A DNA stretch of 64,000 nucleotides from Lathyrus oleraceus (GCF_024323335.1 NC_066581.1:300763536-300827535); one strand, 5' to 3'; numbered from the stretch's first letter, positions 37,035-47,021 are shown. Notes: generated by a model from the letters alone, not told the origin. Program-made: numbers and translations.

Positions 37035-37240
37035 CTGTGAAAAAAAGTGTGTCCGTTACTCTAGTTATGGACACCTGTGAAAAAAAGTGTGTCCGTTACT
37101 CTAGTTATGGACACCTGTGAAAAAATGTGTGTCCGTCCGTGTCGGACACCTCGACCATCACACATCTAATTTATTCATTTTTTAAAATTATTTTCAGTGT
37201 CGTCGTATAAGTGTCGGAGTAGTTTTCGGTGTGTTCGTGC
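37035..37240. repeat. GTGTCCG-type MITE copy with internal 43-bp duplication
   Basis: 'cacctgtgaaaaaaagtgtg' begins a 43-bp unit present twice in perfect tandem, then a third partial copy. The rest ('gtccgtgtcggacacc', 'catcacacatctaattt', 'tttttaaaattattt', 'gtgtcgtcgtataagtgtcg', 'gttcgtgcttcatag') matches the repeat at 37500-37690. It is a short non-coding repeat of a type widespread in legume DNA; MITE status is inference. Confidence 0.6.
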
Positions 37241-37499
37241 TTCATAGGCTCTATACAAGAGTTCAACAACAATTCCTTCATTCAAAAAACTAGTATCATT
37301 CATAATGTAGAAATCATGATAAGTAAAAGAACACAAAGCTACTCAACAAATCCTCTTGAAACGCAACCAATAAGCATGCGATCAAAAAGACTAACCAACC
37401 AATATAAAATAAGCACGCACAAAAAAGATACACATGAAAAAGCAGTGATTTTACAGTCATAGAAAAAATGTTAATGAGAGGAGCAGAGTAATAGTGCAG

Positions 37500-37690
37500 A
37501 GAAATTAGGCACTAACACCTCTGTAAAAAGGTGTGTCCGAGTCTGTGTTAGTATCAGACACCAACACCGACACGACACTGCCACTTGAGATTACATTCAA
37601 TTTATTAAATTTTTTAAATTATCATCTACATATCAGTATTGTATCGTTTGTGGTGTCTATGTTAGTGTCCTTGCTTCACAGATAGAAACA
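37500..37690. repeat. GTGTCCG-type MITE, second copy
   Basis: The left end 'aggcactaacacctctg' and the inverted right end 'aaggacactaacataga' are similar, giving imperfect terminal inverted repeats. The interior has 'gtgtgtccgagtctgtgtta' and 'caacaccgacacgacact'. It is related to the copy at 37035-37240 in the same orientation. Confidence 0.6.
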
Positions 37691-37865
37691 CAGACTGGTG
37701 ATTAAAAAACTACAAAGAGGCCAAAGGGAATTCTGAAATGGATATTCTTAAAGATTCTTACTTCATTCCAAGAGTCAATACAAAGAGGGAGCACATTCCT
37801 TTTTCAAGATACCTTGCATTTAAGCATCTTTTTTTGTTTTGTTTCTATTATCAGAACAATTTCCT

Positions 37866-39616
37866 CTAATCAAATGTCATCTTCTCTGCCTCATGTCTAT
37901 AAGACTCAAACAACTGAGAGGAAAGGTACCGCTCGCCGAAACTAGGGAACACCACCTGCACCATCCAAAACGACGTGGATTCGTCTGTTACTTGAAACAC
38001 TCTTATCACCATATCAATGCACATGAAATATCAAGTATTAATGAAACAAAGTTGAAGGTGTATTTTTTTAATGCCAAATAGTTTCACAACTCTAAATATA
38101 TCATTCCAGAATTATTTTTTGAATTATTGAGAGGCGCATAAACGTACAGCGATGAGTTTGCCGGAATTTTCTGGCCTCTTTCCCAGTTTTATTGCTGCTG
38201 CGGCTGCTGCTCCAGACGAAATCCCAACCTAAAACATCATTTTCAACCTATAAAAATAGAATAAGACGAAAACAACTTATGGACAAATCATAAGCTGTTT
38301 TCATAAGCTTTCTCAAACAGTCTTACAAGTGCTTATATCAGTAGATAAATCGGTATAAATTTATAACCATGGCCATACCAGCAAACCTTCTTTTAGTGCT
38401 AACTGTTTAGCAGTTTCTATAGCTTCTTCACTTGTAACCTGAATAATTTCATCAAGTAGATTAACATCCAGCACTTCAGGAACAATGCCAGCACCAATTC
38501 CCTGAATCAGATGCATGCCTTTAATATAGACACGTAACACATCCGGTTAGTATGTCGCCGTTCAAATGTCAGAGTTTGGAATTAAAATACCGAATAATTG
38601 CCTAGTGAAGAAAAGACGAATAACAAATGGAATTTGAGTATGTAGTTCAACAAGCTGATTAGGAAAAGTAATAAATGTTTCTAAAATTAAACCATAATTC
38701 AAAAATCATAGCATTTGGTTTGGTAGATGCAACGAAGGATATACGCTTCTCTAAGATTGATACCTTTTTTTCACTGAATACGAAGTGGTAATAACCACTA
38801 GAAACTCACACACAACCGTGAGTATCAGAGTTCGAACCCTAGTGATAACGTCCAACCTAGCAATATCAACTTCTACGGAAGTCCAATTACGGAACAGGTA
38901 TACCCCTTTTCCTTGGTGTCGTAGGTAACCCCTCACGAGAACATCATGCTAACAGCCCAAACCAACCCAACTGCTAACCACATCGCACGCCGTTCCGCAC
39001 GTGTGCAGTTATCAACCATCCCCCTATTTAAAGAGAAAAATACGCCACTCCACATGTATTCAAATCATTTCTCATTCAAATTCCACTTTTCACTCTCTTA
39101 CTGACTTGAGGGTTGGAGCGTTAACCTTACAGGTCAGCCTCCTCTCCACCGCATCGGAAACAGCAAACCACCATAACAAACTGTGAATCCAAAATCCACT
39201 ATTTCCGATCAACTCTAGTTTCACTTCTATGAGACTATCCAAAAAAAAATCCCTAATAATTGAATCTCTGATTCTATTTCAGTGGTATAGCACAGAGAAA
39301 AAAATCAAATATCAGAAAAGAAACAATAAAACCTAACTTATGAAAAAGAAAAAACTCTTTTGATACCTACCTATCTTTGACGCTTGAACAAGGTTCCATT
39401 GACTCCAACTTGGCAGCAATTTGAGCAACACAGCCTTCCACAACTTTGTTCAGATAAACCATGGGAGTGTTTCCAATTAACTGTAAAATCAACATGTAAG
39501 TTACTGTAACAATCATTTCCAATTGCAGAATAATCATGAACAGAACAAAAGGACAAAAATCATTTCAAAGAAAATACCTCAGTAACATTGTTCTTGATTG
39601 CACACTGCATCTCCAT
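37866..39616 (-). pseudogene. Cysteine synthase / beta-cyanoalanine synthase-like (OAS-TL) gene fragment captured in CACTA element 3
   Basis: Minus-strand exons with GT-AG borders: 39578-39616 (MEMQCAIKNNVTE), 39371-39480 ('[17 protein letters not shown]' to 'EPCSSVKDR', which includes the PLP-binding Lys motif SVKD), about 38379-38520 ('[20 protein letters not shown]' to 'KEGLL'), 38148-38228 ('[20 protein letters not shown]') and 37866-37955 ('FPSFGERYLSSQLFES' to MTFD-stop). The family makes cysteine from O-acetylserine and sulfide, or cyanoalanine from cysteine and cyanide. Residues expected between SVKDR and LIQGIG, about 200, including the PTSGNTG phosphate loop, are absent; an unrelated 0.8-kb stretch sits there. 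The enzyme therefore cannot work. It lies wholly between the ends of CACTA element 3, so it was captured as genomic DNA with introns. Confidence 0.85.
38560..39370. other. Foreign insert in place of the central OAS-TL exons
   Basis: The block contains no OAS-TL exon. It has an RNA-polymerase-III B-box-like 'gagttcgaaccctag' (38828), a TATA-like 'cccctatttaaagag' (39021) and a CT-rich end 'ttgagggttggagcgttaac' with 'ttacaggtcagcctcctctc' (39106-39150), a phrase seen at the ends of plant LTR or TRIM elements. It is probably one or two small retroelement pieces; boundaries are not resolved. Confidence 0.35.
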
Positions 39617-39747
39617 GTTTGATATCTTGGTAGAATCTGAGCACCATGGACAAAGAAAGCTTGCATTACATAAACAATTATTAAACGGTACAAATACCTC
39701 AGTAACATTGTTCTTGATTGCACACTGCATCTCCATGTTTGATATCG
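39571..39747 (-). repeat. Duplicated exon 1 of the captured OAS-TL fragment
   Basis: About 56 bp including the ATG exon (MEMQCAIKNNVTE) and its donor site occurs at 39572-39628 and again 120 bp upstream at 39692-39748, almost identical. Both copies keep the ATG and the GT donor. Confidence 0.85.
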
Positions 39748-40108
39748 TGTAATGTGAGAAGAAACTGTCTCCGTCGTGTGTGCCGTCGCCGCAAGCGTTG
39801 TTGTGAGGAGGAGGAAGGTAGAATAAATAGGAAGTAGAACGGCACAGGGGAAGTTTGAAGAGTGGGTGATGAATACACCTAAGCTAGCTTGTGCAGCGTG
39901 CAAAATATTGAAGTGGTAGTCCTATGCATAGGAAAGTATAATTTGGGCTTTAAATGTGTTAGGGCACTCTTTTAATTAAAAAAATTGTAGTACTCTCTTC
40001 TACGGTTACTGTGTAAAGTTGAAATTTCCTTATTTTTTAAAAGAAATTGACACATGGTAAGTTTAGTTTAGTTTTTTTGTTTTTTTAAGTTTTGGAATGA
40101 TTTTTAGT

Positions 40109-40111
<3 letters not shown>

Positions 40112-40200
<89 letters not shown>
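40112..40200. repeat. (TA)n microsatellite inside CACTA element 3
   Basis: About 88 bp of uninterrupted TA dinucleotides. Confidence 0.95.
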
Positions 40201-40203
<3 letters not shown>

Positions 40204-40339
40204 TTTGAGATTGAATCATAAACTACCTAGTTTAGACCAACAACAAGACAGAAAGAAAACAATTTTTACCTTCCCTAAACTCAAACCTAAATTTCCTATT
40301 AGTTTATTTTCTAAGTAACTTCATCTATCTCTATTTTAA

Positions 40340-40746
40340 TATAACGGGTTTAATATAAATTTAGTCATTTATATTGTTATAATTATACACCCTATTTTTA
40401 AATATAGGGTGTCTATTGTTATATATTAATATTAAAATTTATTATTTTTTTAAGAAAATTTAAGATTAAACAAATAAGAATAATAAAAGTTATTATTTAA
40501 GGCACGAATATTTTATTTTTATTTTTAAATTTACACCCTTTTTTTGAATATCAGGTGTAATATAGAGTTGATAATAAATAATATTTGAATTTACACCCGT
40601 TATTTAAAAATAGGGTGTCTATTGTTACGTACTAAAATTCAAAATAAGACTTTATTTACAAAACTGCCACCGCATTTGCTTTTTACACCCGTTTTTTGTA
40701 AAACGGGTGTAAATTTACAAATTATATTATTCTTTTTGTACTAGTG
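40340..40746. repeat. Right subterminal repeats of CACTA element 3
   Basis: Inverted pairs of ACACCC(T/G)(A/T)TTTT and its complement occur at about 40388-40412, 40532-40560, 40592-40618 and 40683-40712, ending in CTAGTG. Density is lower than at the left end. Confidence 0.85.
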
Positions 40747-41944
40747 AAGTTGTTAAGTTGGAACCAAGAAGCAAAATAAGTTGAAAATAAATAAATAATA
40801 GATATGAAATACGTTACAAGAGCAAAGGGATGTTTTTTTTCTTTCAGAATATCCTTTTCTTTTTATAATAGTTTTGATACAAAATATGTGTTGTTTAAGT
40901 ATATTATATATAATTTTGTTTTACAAATGTATCATTAAGATTATGTTTTACAAAATGTTAAAAATGTGATACGTAATATTGTCATTTAGGTTTTGTTTCC
41001 TAAAAATACATATTGTAATAGAATATAAAATATGTAAAATTAAAAAAAATATTTAAAAAAACAATATATTTTTATTGATTGGACATTGAAAAAGTAACCT
41101 CCTAACACATATCCCCTTTCTAAACCATTCCATTTCTATATTCTTCCCAAACATAGTGAAAATCCAAAATTAAAAAGAACGCTCATCATTTAGTATTATT
41201 TTATTAATAAAAAAGTTATGCTTAAAAGAGAGTGAGAGACATATTTATATATATAAAAGAAGAAGTGATATGCATATATGTCTTTAGGAGAAACACTAGT
41301 CTGTACAAACATCAAATAAGAAAATTAATAGAAAGAAGAATGGGGAGTTAAAAAATATATTAAAAATTTGTTTTTGTGATCGATATTTGTAAGGTGAATC
41401 ATACAACAAATAGAAAATAATGACCATGAATCTTCTAACAAAATGATCATGTTATATCACTACTAGAAAAGAAGATAAATATATATCACATGTATATAAT
41501 TGACATAATATTTGAAAAGAGACTTCAGGGCATAGGTAAAATTTGACTTGTGTGAGAACCATTTATTATCATTGATAAGAGGCACCAATTTGAGCAATGT
41601 AAGTTACATAAGCTGCTACAATGATGAAGGTGGCTTACCTAAGGGTTGTTGACAATAAAATGAAACGGTGAAGCAGTAAAAAGAGACCTTGACAGATGTG
41701 AATAGCTGAAACAATATTACGCACACGTTAATCTCAGACCGAACAAAAATTAAATAGTTGATTTGAAATCAGACCGTTCAGATCACATAATCAGTTTCCC
41801 TACAAAGAGATTGTTATTAAAAGTAGTTGACACAAAATCCATAGCTACCTTTGTCTCAATTTATAATTTAAAGCAAAATTTGTTAGTTAAGGTTTCTCTT
41901 AAAAAGTGACAGAGAATGGTGCAACATATCAATCACTCACTTCA
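40747..41944. other. AT-rich intergenic DNA, no gene recognised
   Basis: It continues the sequence that precedes CACTA element 3 on the left ('aagttgttaagttggaacc'). I see no coding frame or diagnostic repeat. Confidence 0.5.
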
Positions 41945-42170
41945 ACACTCTAATATTATAGAAGTTAGCATTCGATTAGGTCAAAACAGTTAGTCGAAAT
42001 TGTCGTATTTAGCTTTATTCGACAGAGTCGAATACAAGATAAAGTAGTATCGAAATGTAATTTGTAATTTTGTATTTTATATTTTGTATATTTTGTGTTT
42101 GAGTCGGCTTGTATAGTTTGAGTCAGGCTTTAGTTGCCTATATAAAGGCTAATAGGGGTGTTCATTTTTT
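41945..42170 (+). promoter_or_regulatory. LTR-like promoter fragment upstream of the mobile-domain sequence
   Basis: 'cgattaggtcaaaac', 'attcgacagagtcga' and a TATA box in 'cctatataaaggct' (42139) resemble the promoter part of a Ty1/copia LTR. The LTR ends could not be identified. Confidence 0.3.
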
Positions 42171-43070
42171 CCTATCTTGGCTTTGGGAGAGGTATGTCAA
42201 GGTGGTGCAACAATCTATGTATGAGGCAGTCGCCATGGTATACATGCTACATCTTATAGGATGTATTATCTTAACAGATAAATCTCATGTATATATTAAT
42301 TTAAAGTACATGTGGATGTTTAGTAACTTTGACCATGTCAGCGGAGTATGGAGGTGTGTTGCATTGACTGTTCTTTATTCAACACTTGGAGATGTGACTA
42401 TCTTTGAGACTAGGTAGATATCCAATTATATAAGTTTATTTCAGGTATAAAAATTTATTATTTCTTATTAATTTAGTTATTATTTATGACATTTCTTGAT
42501 TTTCCTATGTTCTTGTGATGTATTGGATATACAAGCATTTCCCCTCCAATTGTGAGAGGTGGGTTATTTGTACCACTATTGACTCCACATTGGCCAAGAG
42601 ATGGAAGTTCAGGCATGCACACCCAAAAGGTTGATTGATACGCTAGTTAAAGATGATGTCATCTGGACACCTAACGTAGATCATATAGTGCATCAGGAGT
42701 TCGATGACACTTTATTTTTATTTATTATCTGTGATGGGAGACCTTAGTGGCTACACACTTACCTGAGAGGTATATGTTCCAGTTTCTGTATGTCCAGGAC
42801 ATCCCACGGCCAATCCATGTTATTTCATCTAAGGGCATTGATAGATGGTTTAATGGTAATATTATCAGCTATGCCCGTGCCATTAGAGATCTGCAATGGA
42901 GATGAGTTCCTTGCGCGGTGTGTGGATGGGTATTTGGAGTGGTACCTTATTGTGTCACACCATCACATCATCCTGCCTATTGAGCATGGAGATGATGTTG
43001 GACCTTCTCATGCTGGGGGGTCTTCTGATAACGTGTCACCGCCTCTACATGGAATGGACGACAAATAACG
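42109..43070 (+). pseudogene. Plant mobile domain (PMD, aminotransferase-like) fragment
   Basis: The frame 42109-42417 reads 'FFLSWLWERYVKVV', 'YMLHLIGCIILTDKSHVYIN', 'LKYMWMFSNFDHVSGVWRC' and 'VLYSTLGDVTIFETR', typical of the PMD domain found in MAIL1/MAIN proteins and in many transposon-borne copies. After a GT donor-like break it resumes with stops (42500-42780) and is open again at 42790-43068 ('FLARCVDGYLEWYLIVSHHH'). PMD proteins of the host act in the nucleus in silencing and genome stability; TE-borne copies are abundant in legumes. Several stops and lack of an N-terminus make this a relic. Confidence 0.75.
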
Positions 43071-43074
43071 TCTG

Positions 43075-43380
43075 CAGATTATAATAGTCGTTATGGATAA
43101 ACTCATGAGTTTGATAAACACAAATAGTGAGGTTTATATTTTGGCCTTGCAGGCAGCACACATAGTCCGTGGAGACTTATGTAGATAATATGATTATTTT
43201 TGTATTATTTGTATATTATGTGTATTATTACTCAGACATTTGGACCGTACAGTTTATTAGATAATATTTTGTCGCTTTCATTATTGCAAGATGAACATAA
43301 CTTAACACTGAAAATTACATAACTTGTCAATAATAAATACATGCAAAACTTAGACACTACCATATGATTTTGGACGTTTC
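43075..43380. other. Unassigned DNA up to the solo LTR
   Basis: It is 3' of the mobile-domain relic with no further coding. It ends with GTTTC, the left copy of the LTR target duplication. Confidence 0.5.
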
Positions 43381-43954
43381 TGTAACACCCCGATAATAAT
43401 AAAATAATTATTTAAATTGAGTTAATAATTTATTTATTAATTTAATTAAATAATTGGAAATTTTATTATTATTATTTTTGGATTATTATTATTATTCGGA
43501 AAATATATATATGTTGGAAATAAGAGAAAGAATCCCATTTTGGTAAAAAGAAAGTTTCACGTGAAAACAGAGAGACGATCGTGAAAGAGGAAAAGGGCAA
43601 AGAGACAGAGCAAGGGCTGAAGGTTGAAGAGAGAAAAGCTTGGAGCTCAAAGATTTGTCGGATTAATCAGGTAAGGGGGGTTTATCGTCGATTAATGGGT
43701 ATTATGGGATAATATGTGATGGGTAGTGATAAGCCGTTATTTGACCTTAATTGGGATTGGTGAGTGCTGGAATTACGTTGGTTAAACTGTGTTAAAAACT
43801 GAAATTGAATCCGTGATTGTATGTGTCGTGATTTTCCGATAGTGTAGCTTTTTACGGAATCGGAATCGGAGGTCCGGAAGTCCTCCAACGGCGGAAAGTG
43901 TGGAGAATTCTGCATTCTGCCTTGTGTTAGCGCAGGAACTGCTGTTTTGTCTGC

Positions 43955-44133
43955 GTTAACCGGTTAACCCAGGGTGTTAACCGGTTAACACTGTTGCGAA
44001 TTGTGAAAATGTACTGTTTTGCCTGCGTTAACCGGTTAACCCAGGGCGTTAACCGGTTAACACTGTTGCGTTTTGCCAGAAAATGTGTTTTTGCCTGCGT
44101 TAACCGGTTAACCCAGGGCGTTAACCGGTTAAC
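43955..44133. repeat. 72-bp tandem array with six GTTAACCGGTTAAC palindromes
   Basis: The 14-bp palindrome occurs at 43955, 43976, 44027, 44048, 44099 and 44120. The pairs recur at exactly 72 bp, and within each pair the copies are 21 bp apart. The units share 'ctgcgttaacc', 'cccagggcgttaacc' and 'aacactgttgcg'. Confidence 0.95.
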
Positions 44134-44429
44134 ACTGTTACAGAGTGGAAAAATTGGCTTTTTAATGTTGTGTACATAATTGAGAGTTGGCCTATGTTGG
44201 CGTATGATGTAATAGGGATTATTTCCCGCTGTTTTGAGCAGTATAGGTATTAGTAGAGTGTGCTAATACTGTGTTTAATTGATTTACATGATAATGATGT
44301 GTTGATACATGTGTTGATGATGTATGATGGTATGCATAATGATGTGAATGTATGTATTATGCATGTATGTGTGAATGGACTGTTGTATGGCTTAGAGTGT
44401 GAGCGTATGTCCGTTGTGAATTGTTGTTG

Positions 44430-44625
44430 ATGCTGCATTGCTAGATGATTAGCGTGCATAGCATAGCCTTTGGGGCTGTAGCTAATTCCCATGGTGAGGA
44501 ATTAGTGAGTGAACCATTGTGGGTTTGTTGTTGATGTTTGCATGCTAGATGATTAGTGTGCATAGTCTAGCCTTCGGGGCTGTAGCTAATTCCCATGGTG
44601 AGGAATTAGTGAGTGAGTCACTAGG
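44430..44625. repeat. About 100-bp tandem duplication in the solo LTR
   Basis: 'gctagatgattagcgtgcat' and 'ggggctgtagctaattccca' to 'gaggaattagtgagtgaacc' occur from 44440 and again from 44545 with few differences. Confidence 0.85.
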
Positions 44626-45314
44626 TCTCAAATGAGTGGGACTAGTGAGCTTAGTAGCCGTATCTGGAGGGATCGGTGAGCTTGAACTATATGTTCAAGA
44701 ATAGTCGGTACCGCATGTGTGGAGTCTCATTGCATAATGTATGTATGGCGTATAAAATGAATGGATGTATTCCAATATTATACGTGTGTTTGTGTTGTTA
44801 TGGAGTATGATTTGAGATTATACTTGTGCTTTATATTGAGGTTGAGCTGTTGTGCTGTTACTGATTGTATGTTGCGATTAGGGTGATTAATGTGTTAAAT
44901 TACTTAACATGACATTATATTCTATAATGCTTATTATATTGATTGAGGAACTCACCCTTACAACTATTTTTCAGGTAACGAGAAATGAGTTGAGTAGAAG
45001 CGAATGCTTGGAGTCTAGGGTAGTCTCCTTAGTGGGTCGTGCTCTGATAGATGTAACATCGGGATGGGATGTTTTATGTTGTTGAATAATTTACATGTGA
45101 ATGTTACATGTTTTACATGATTGAGGAGATCTCTATCCGCTGCGTTTTATGCAAATGTTTATGTTTTGAATAAATAAAAGAGCATGACCGTCATATTGTT
45201 GAATCTTGTGGAATATTATGTGTGACACCCTTGAAGGGCATAATTACTCTGATTGTTATATGTTTATTATTTTAATTATATATTTGGGGTATTTTAGAAG
45301 GGTGTTATAGTTTC

Positions 45315-45703
45315 AACATCATGATTATGTCGTCGACAGATCTAGAAATTTTCACATCAAACTCGATCAGTCTCTTTGATAGTATACACTGATATCTTCT
45401 CTACATAACTTTTGAATCTTCATTAGTCTTCATATCAATATGGTCATATTTCACCATTCCATAAGTATCAATACATGGTGCACGAAACTCAATCTTATTC
45501 ATCTCTCTGTTTTCGGTATCGGCTTACATATTATTCAATTTGAATCTTTGAAGAGCGAGACATGTAGTGTCATTTGGGAGCCCAAAATTAACCGGAGGTT
45601 TCACCCGGTTGAAAATCACGCATGCCATAAATGAATAGAGATGTTCTTTTTATCAACACATGATCCCAATTTATACAAGTTTGAATTCATTTTGAACCAC
45701 ACA
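45315..45703. other. Unassigned DNA between the solo LTR and CACTA element 2
   Basis: A minus-strand reading gives short, interrupted peptides with no secure match. It continues the DNA into which both the solo LTR and element 2 inserted; the other side of element 2 resumes at 51844. Confidence 0.4.
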
Positions 45704-46260
45704 CACTACGCCAAATAAGGGAAAAGAGGACGCTTATTTTGGCCTATAACAGCGCTTTTAAGCGCCCTCTAATCTGACGCTGGCATAGGTAAAGACAGCG
45801 CTTTGTTCTCCTGGAGAAAGCGCTGTCTAAAGTGGCCACATTATAGTGCGCTTTAAGAAAAAAGCGCCCTCTGGAGTGGTCCATAAAGGGACACCTTAGA
45901 GGGCGCTTTCTGAAAAAGCGCCCTCTAAAGTTGTCATTGTAAAGTGTTTAGAGGGCGCTTTCTGGAAAAAGCGCCCTCTAAAGTTGTCAATGTAAAGTGT
46001 TTAGAGGGCGCTTTCACGAAGAAGCGCCCTCTAAAGTTGTCATTGTAAAGTGTTTAGAGGGCGCTTTCAGGAAAAAGCGCCCTCTAAAGTTGTCAATGTA
46101 AAGTGTTTAGAGGGCGCTTTCTGGACAAAGCGCCCTCTAAAGTTGTCAATGTAAAGTGTTTAGAGGGCGCTTTCTGGACAAAGCGCCCTCTAAAGTTGTC
46201 AATGTAAAGTGTTTAGAGGGCGCTTTCTGGACAAAGCGTCCTCTAAAGTGTTAGTTATTT
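45704..46260. repeat. Subterminal region of CACTA element 2 (3' side), 53-bp tandem units
   Basis: Seven AGAGGGCGCTTT/AAAGCGCCCTCT palindromes are linked by six 'aagttgtcaatgtaaagtgt' spacers at exact 53-bp intervals (for example 45951, 46004, 46057). It is the same array as in element 1 but two units longer. Beyond it (46260-46480) an AT-rich 3' region is nearly identical in both elements. Confidence 0.93.
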
Positions 46261-46513
46261 TAAAAAAATTTGTTTGAAAAACAGTGGATATATATTTAAT
46301 TGGTAACCTGTTCGCATGCTGCAAAAGTGTAAAATTCATATTGATTTCATCCTTTAATCCAATGTTATACACCATTAATCCATTGATATATACAACATGA
46401 ATCCATTTATATACAACATTAATCCTCCATATATACAACATTAATATATGATTCTTTGATCAACAATATACAACAACATATTCTCAAAGTACTACAATTA
46501 AGAGAATAAAACA

Positions 46514-46564
46514 TAGCAACCAACACCCAGTGACCACTGTATCCAAAAGCTGTCTAGTAGTTCT
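46514..46564 (-). pseudogene. Remnants of the Ulp1 and last exons of the second CACTA gene
   Basis: On the minus strand 'tggtcactgggtgttggttg' (46537-46514) matches the start of the Ulp1 exon of element 1 (GHWVLVAM), and directly after it comes 'ttaattgtagtactttg', the border of the last exon. The approximately 560 bp between them in element 1 are deleted. Confidence 0.8.
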
Positions 46565-46643
46565 AACCAATACTAAACAAAAACGTCCATCCACCCATGG
46601 TGGCAAACATGTTCTGTATATCCAAAAGCTGTCTAGTAGTTCT
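46541..46643. repeat. 24-bp direct repeat, 79 bp apart
   Basis: 'atccaaaagctgtctagtag' plus 'ttct' occurs at 46541-46564 and 46620-46643, at the edge of the Argonaute-derived insert. It may mark a rearrangement junction. Confidence 0.85.
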
Positions 46644-46696
46644 ATCGCACATCCATACAAAATAAGGCTCAACCAAAACAACAGATGGCAGCATAA

Positions 46697-47021
46697 GTAG
46701 TCCCCTGCAAAAAGAACACGTCCAAATGCAAATAACACAGAACTGTCAAAAGGCGATTGAGCAACAAATAGTAAACAATGGCATAAAGTTAAATGACATA
46801 GCTAATATTACCTGAATTCCTGCATGGCTGTTAAGGTAAAAATCAAATTCCCTAGGGTGACAAATGCTGGTGTTGAGAAATATATTGAAAAAACCTGGCA
46901 TAATATTTCCACTTCTATCGGTCTCTTTGGGATTGACAGGAAAGAGACGGGTGTGATGTCTCTTTTGGACCACTACAAAAGTAACTTTAGGTAGATACCC
47001 ATCCTCTATTGAGACACAAGC
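46697..47021 (-). pseudogene. Argonaute (AGO1/5/10-type) PIWI-domain fragment captured in CACTA element 2
   Basis: On the minus strand an AG acceptor is followed by a 70-codon open exon (47021-46812) and a GT donor. It reads '[15 protein letters not shown]', '[16 protein letters not shown]', '[10 protein letters not shown]' and '[18 protein letters not shown]', a clear match to the PIWI segment of plant Argonautes between the second catalytic Asp and the last catalytic residue. A 107-bp intron leads to 'ttttgcag|gggacta' (46704), where the next AGO exon (GTSRPAHYHVL in the family) would begin; only decayed similarity remains. Differences from the family are N for C in YLCSHAG and an eight-residue stretch (FFNIFLNT...) where six are usual. 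No catalytic residue is retained, so it cannot slice. It is on the same strand as TNP2 and could be part of its transcript. Confidence 0.85.

Larger units (their letters stand above)
35860..40746 (-). mobile_element. CACTA (En/Spm) element 3 carrying a cysteine synthase fragment
   Basis: The ends are CACTAGTGCAGAAAG (35860) and CTTTTTGTACTAGTG (to 40746), flanked by the 3-bp duplication AAG (35857-35859 and 40747-40749). Subterminal regions carry dense TTACACCCGTTTT/AAAACGGGTGTAA motifs, unlike the AGAGGGCGC motif of elements 1 and 2, so it is a different CACTA family. The 4.9-kb interior contains, all on the minus strand, the last two exons of a TNPA-like gene and five exons of an OAS-TL-like gene; two related short MITE-type repeats and a long TA microsatellite complete it. 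No TNP2 is present, so it is non-autonomous. Confidence 0.9.
43381..45309 (+). mobile_element. Solo LTR, Tekay-like chromovirus
   Basis: The sequence starts TGTAACACCCCG and ends GGGTGTTATA, imperfect mates of the usual TGTAACACCC...GGGTGTTACA ends. It is flanked by the perfect 5-bp duplication GTTTC (43376-43380 and 45310-45314). It is 1929 bp long with no internal region. 'gaactcacccttacaact' followed by 'tttttcaggtaacgag' (44946-44985) is typical of Tekay/Del LTRs in legumes. A solo LTR is the product of recombination between the two LTRs of a full element. The final dinucleotide TA in place of CA is a point mutation. Confidence 0.88.
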
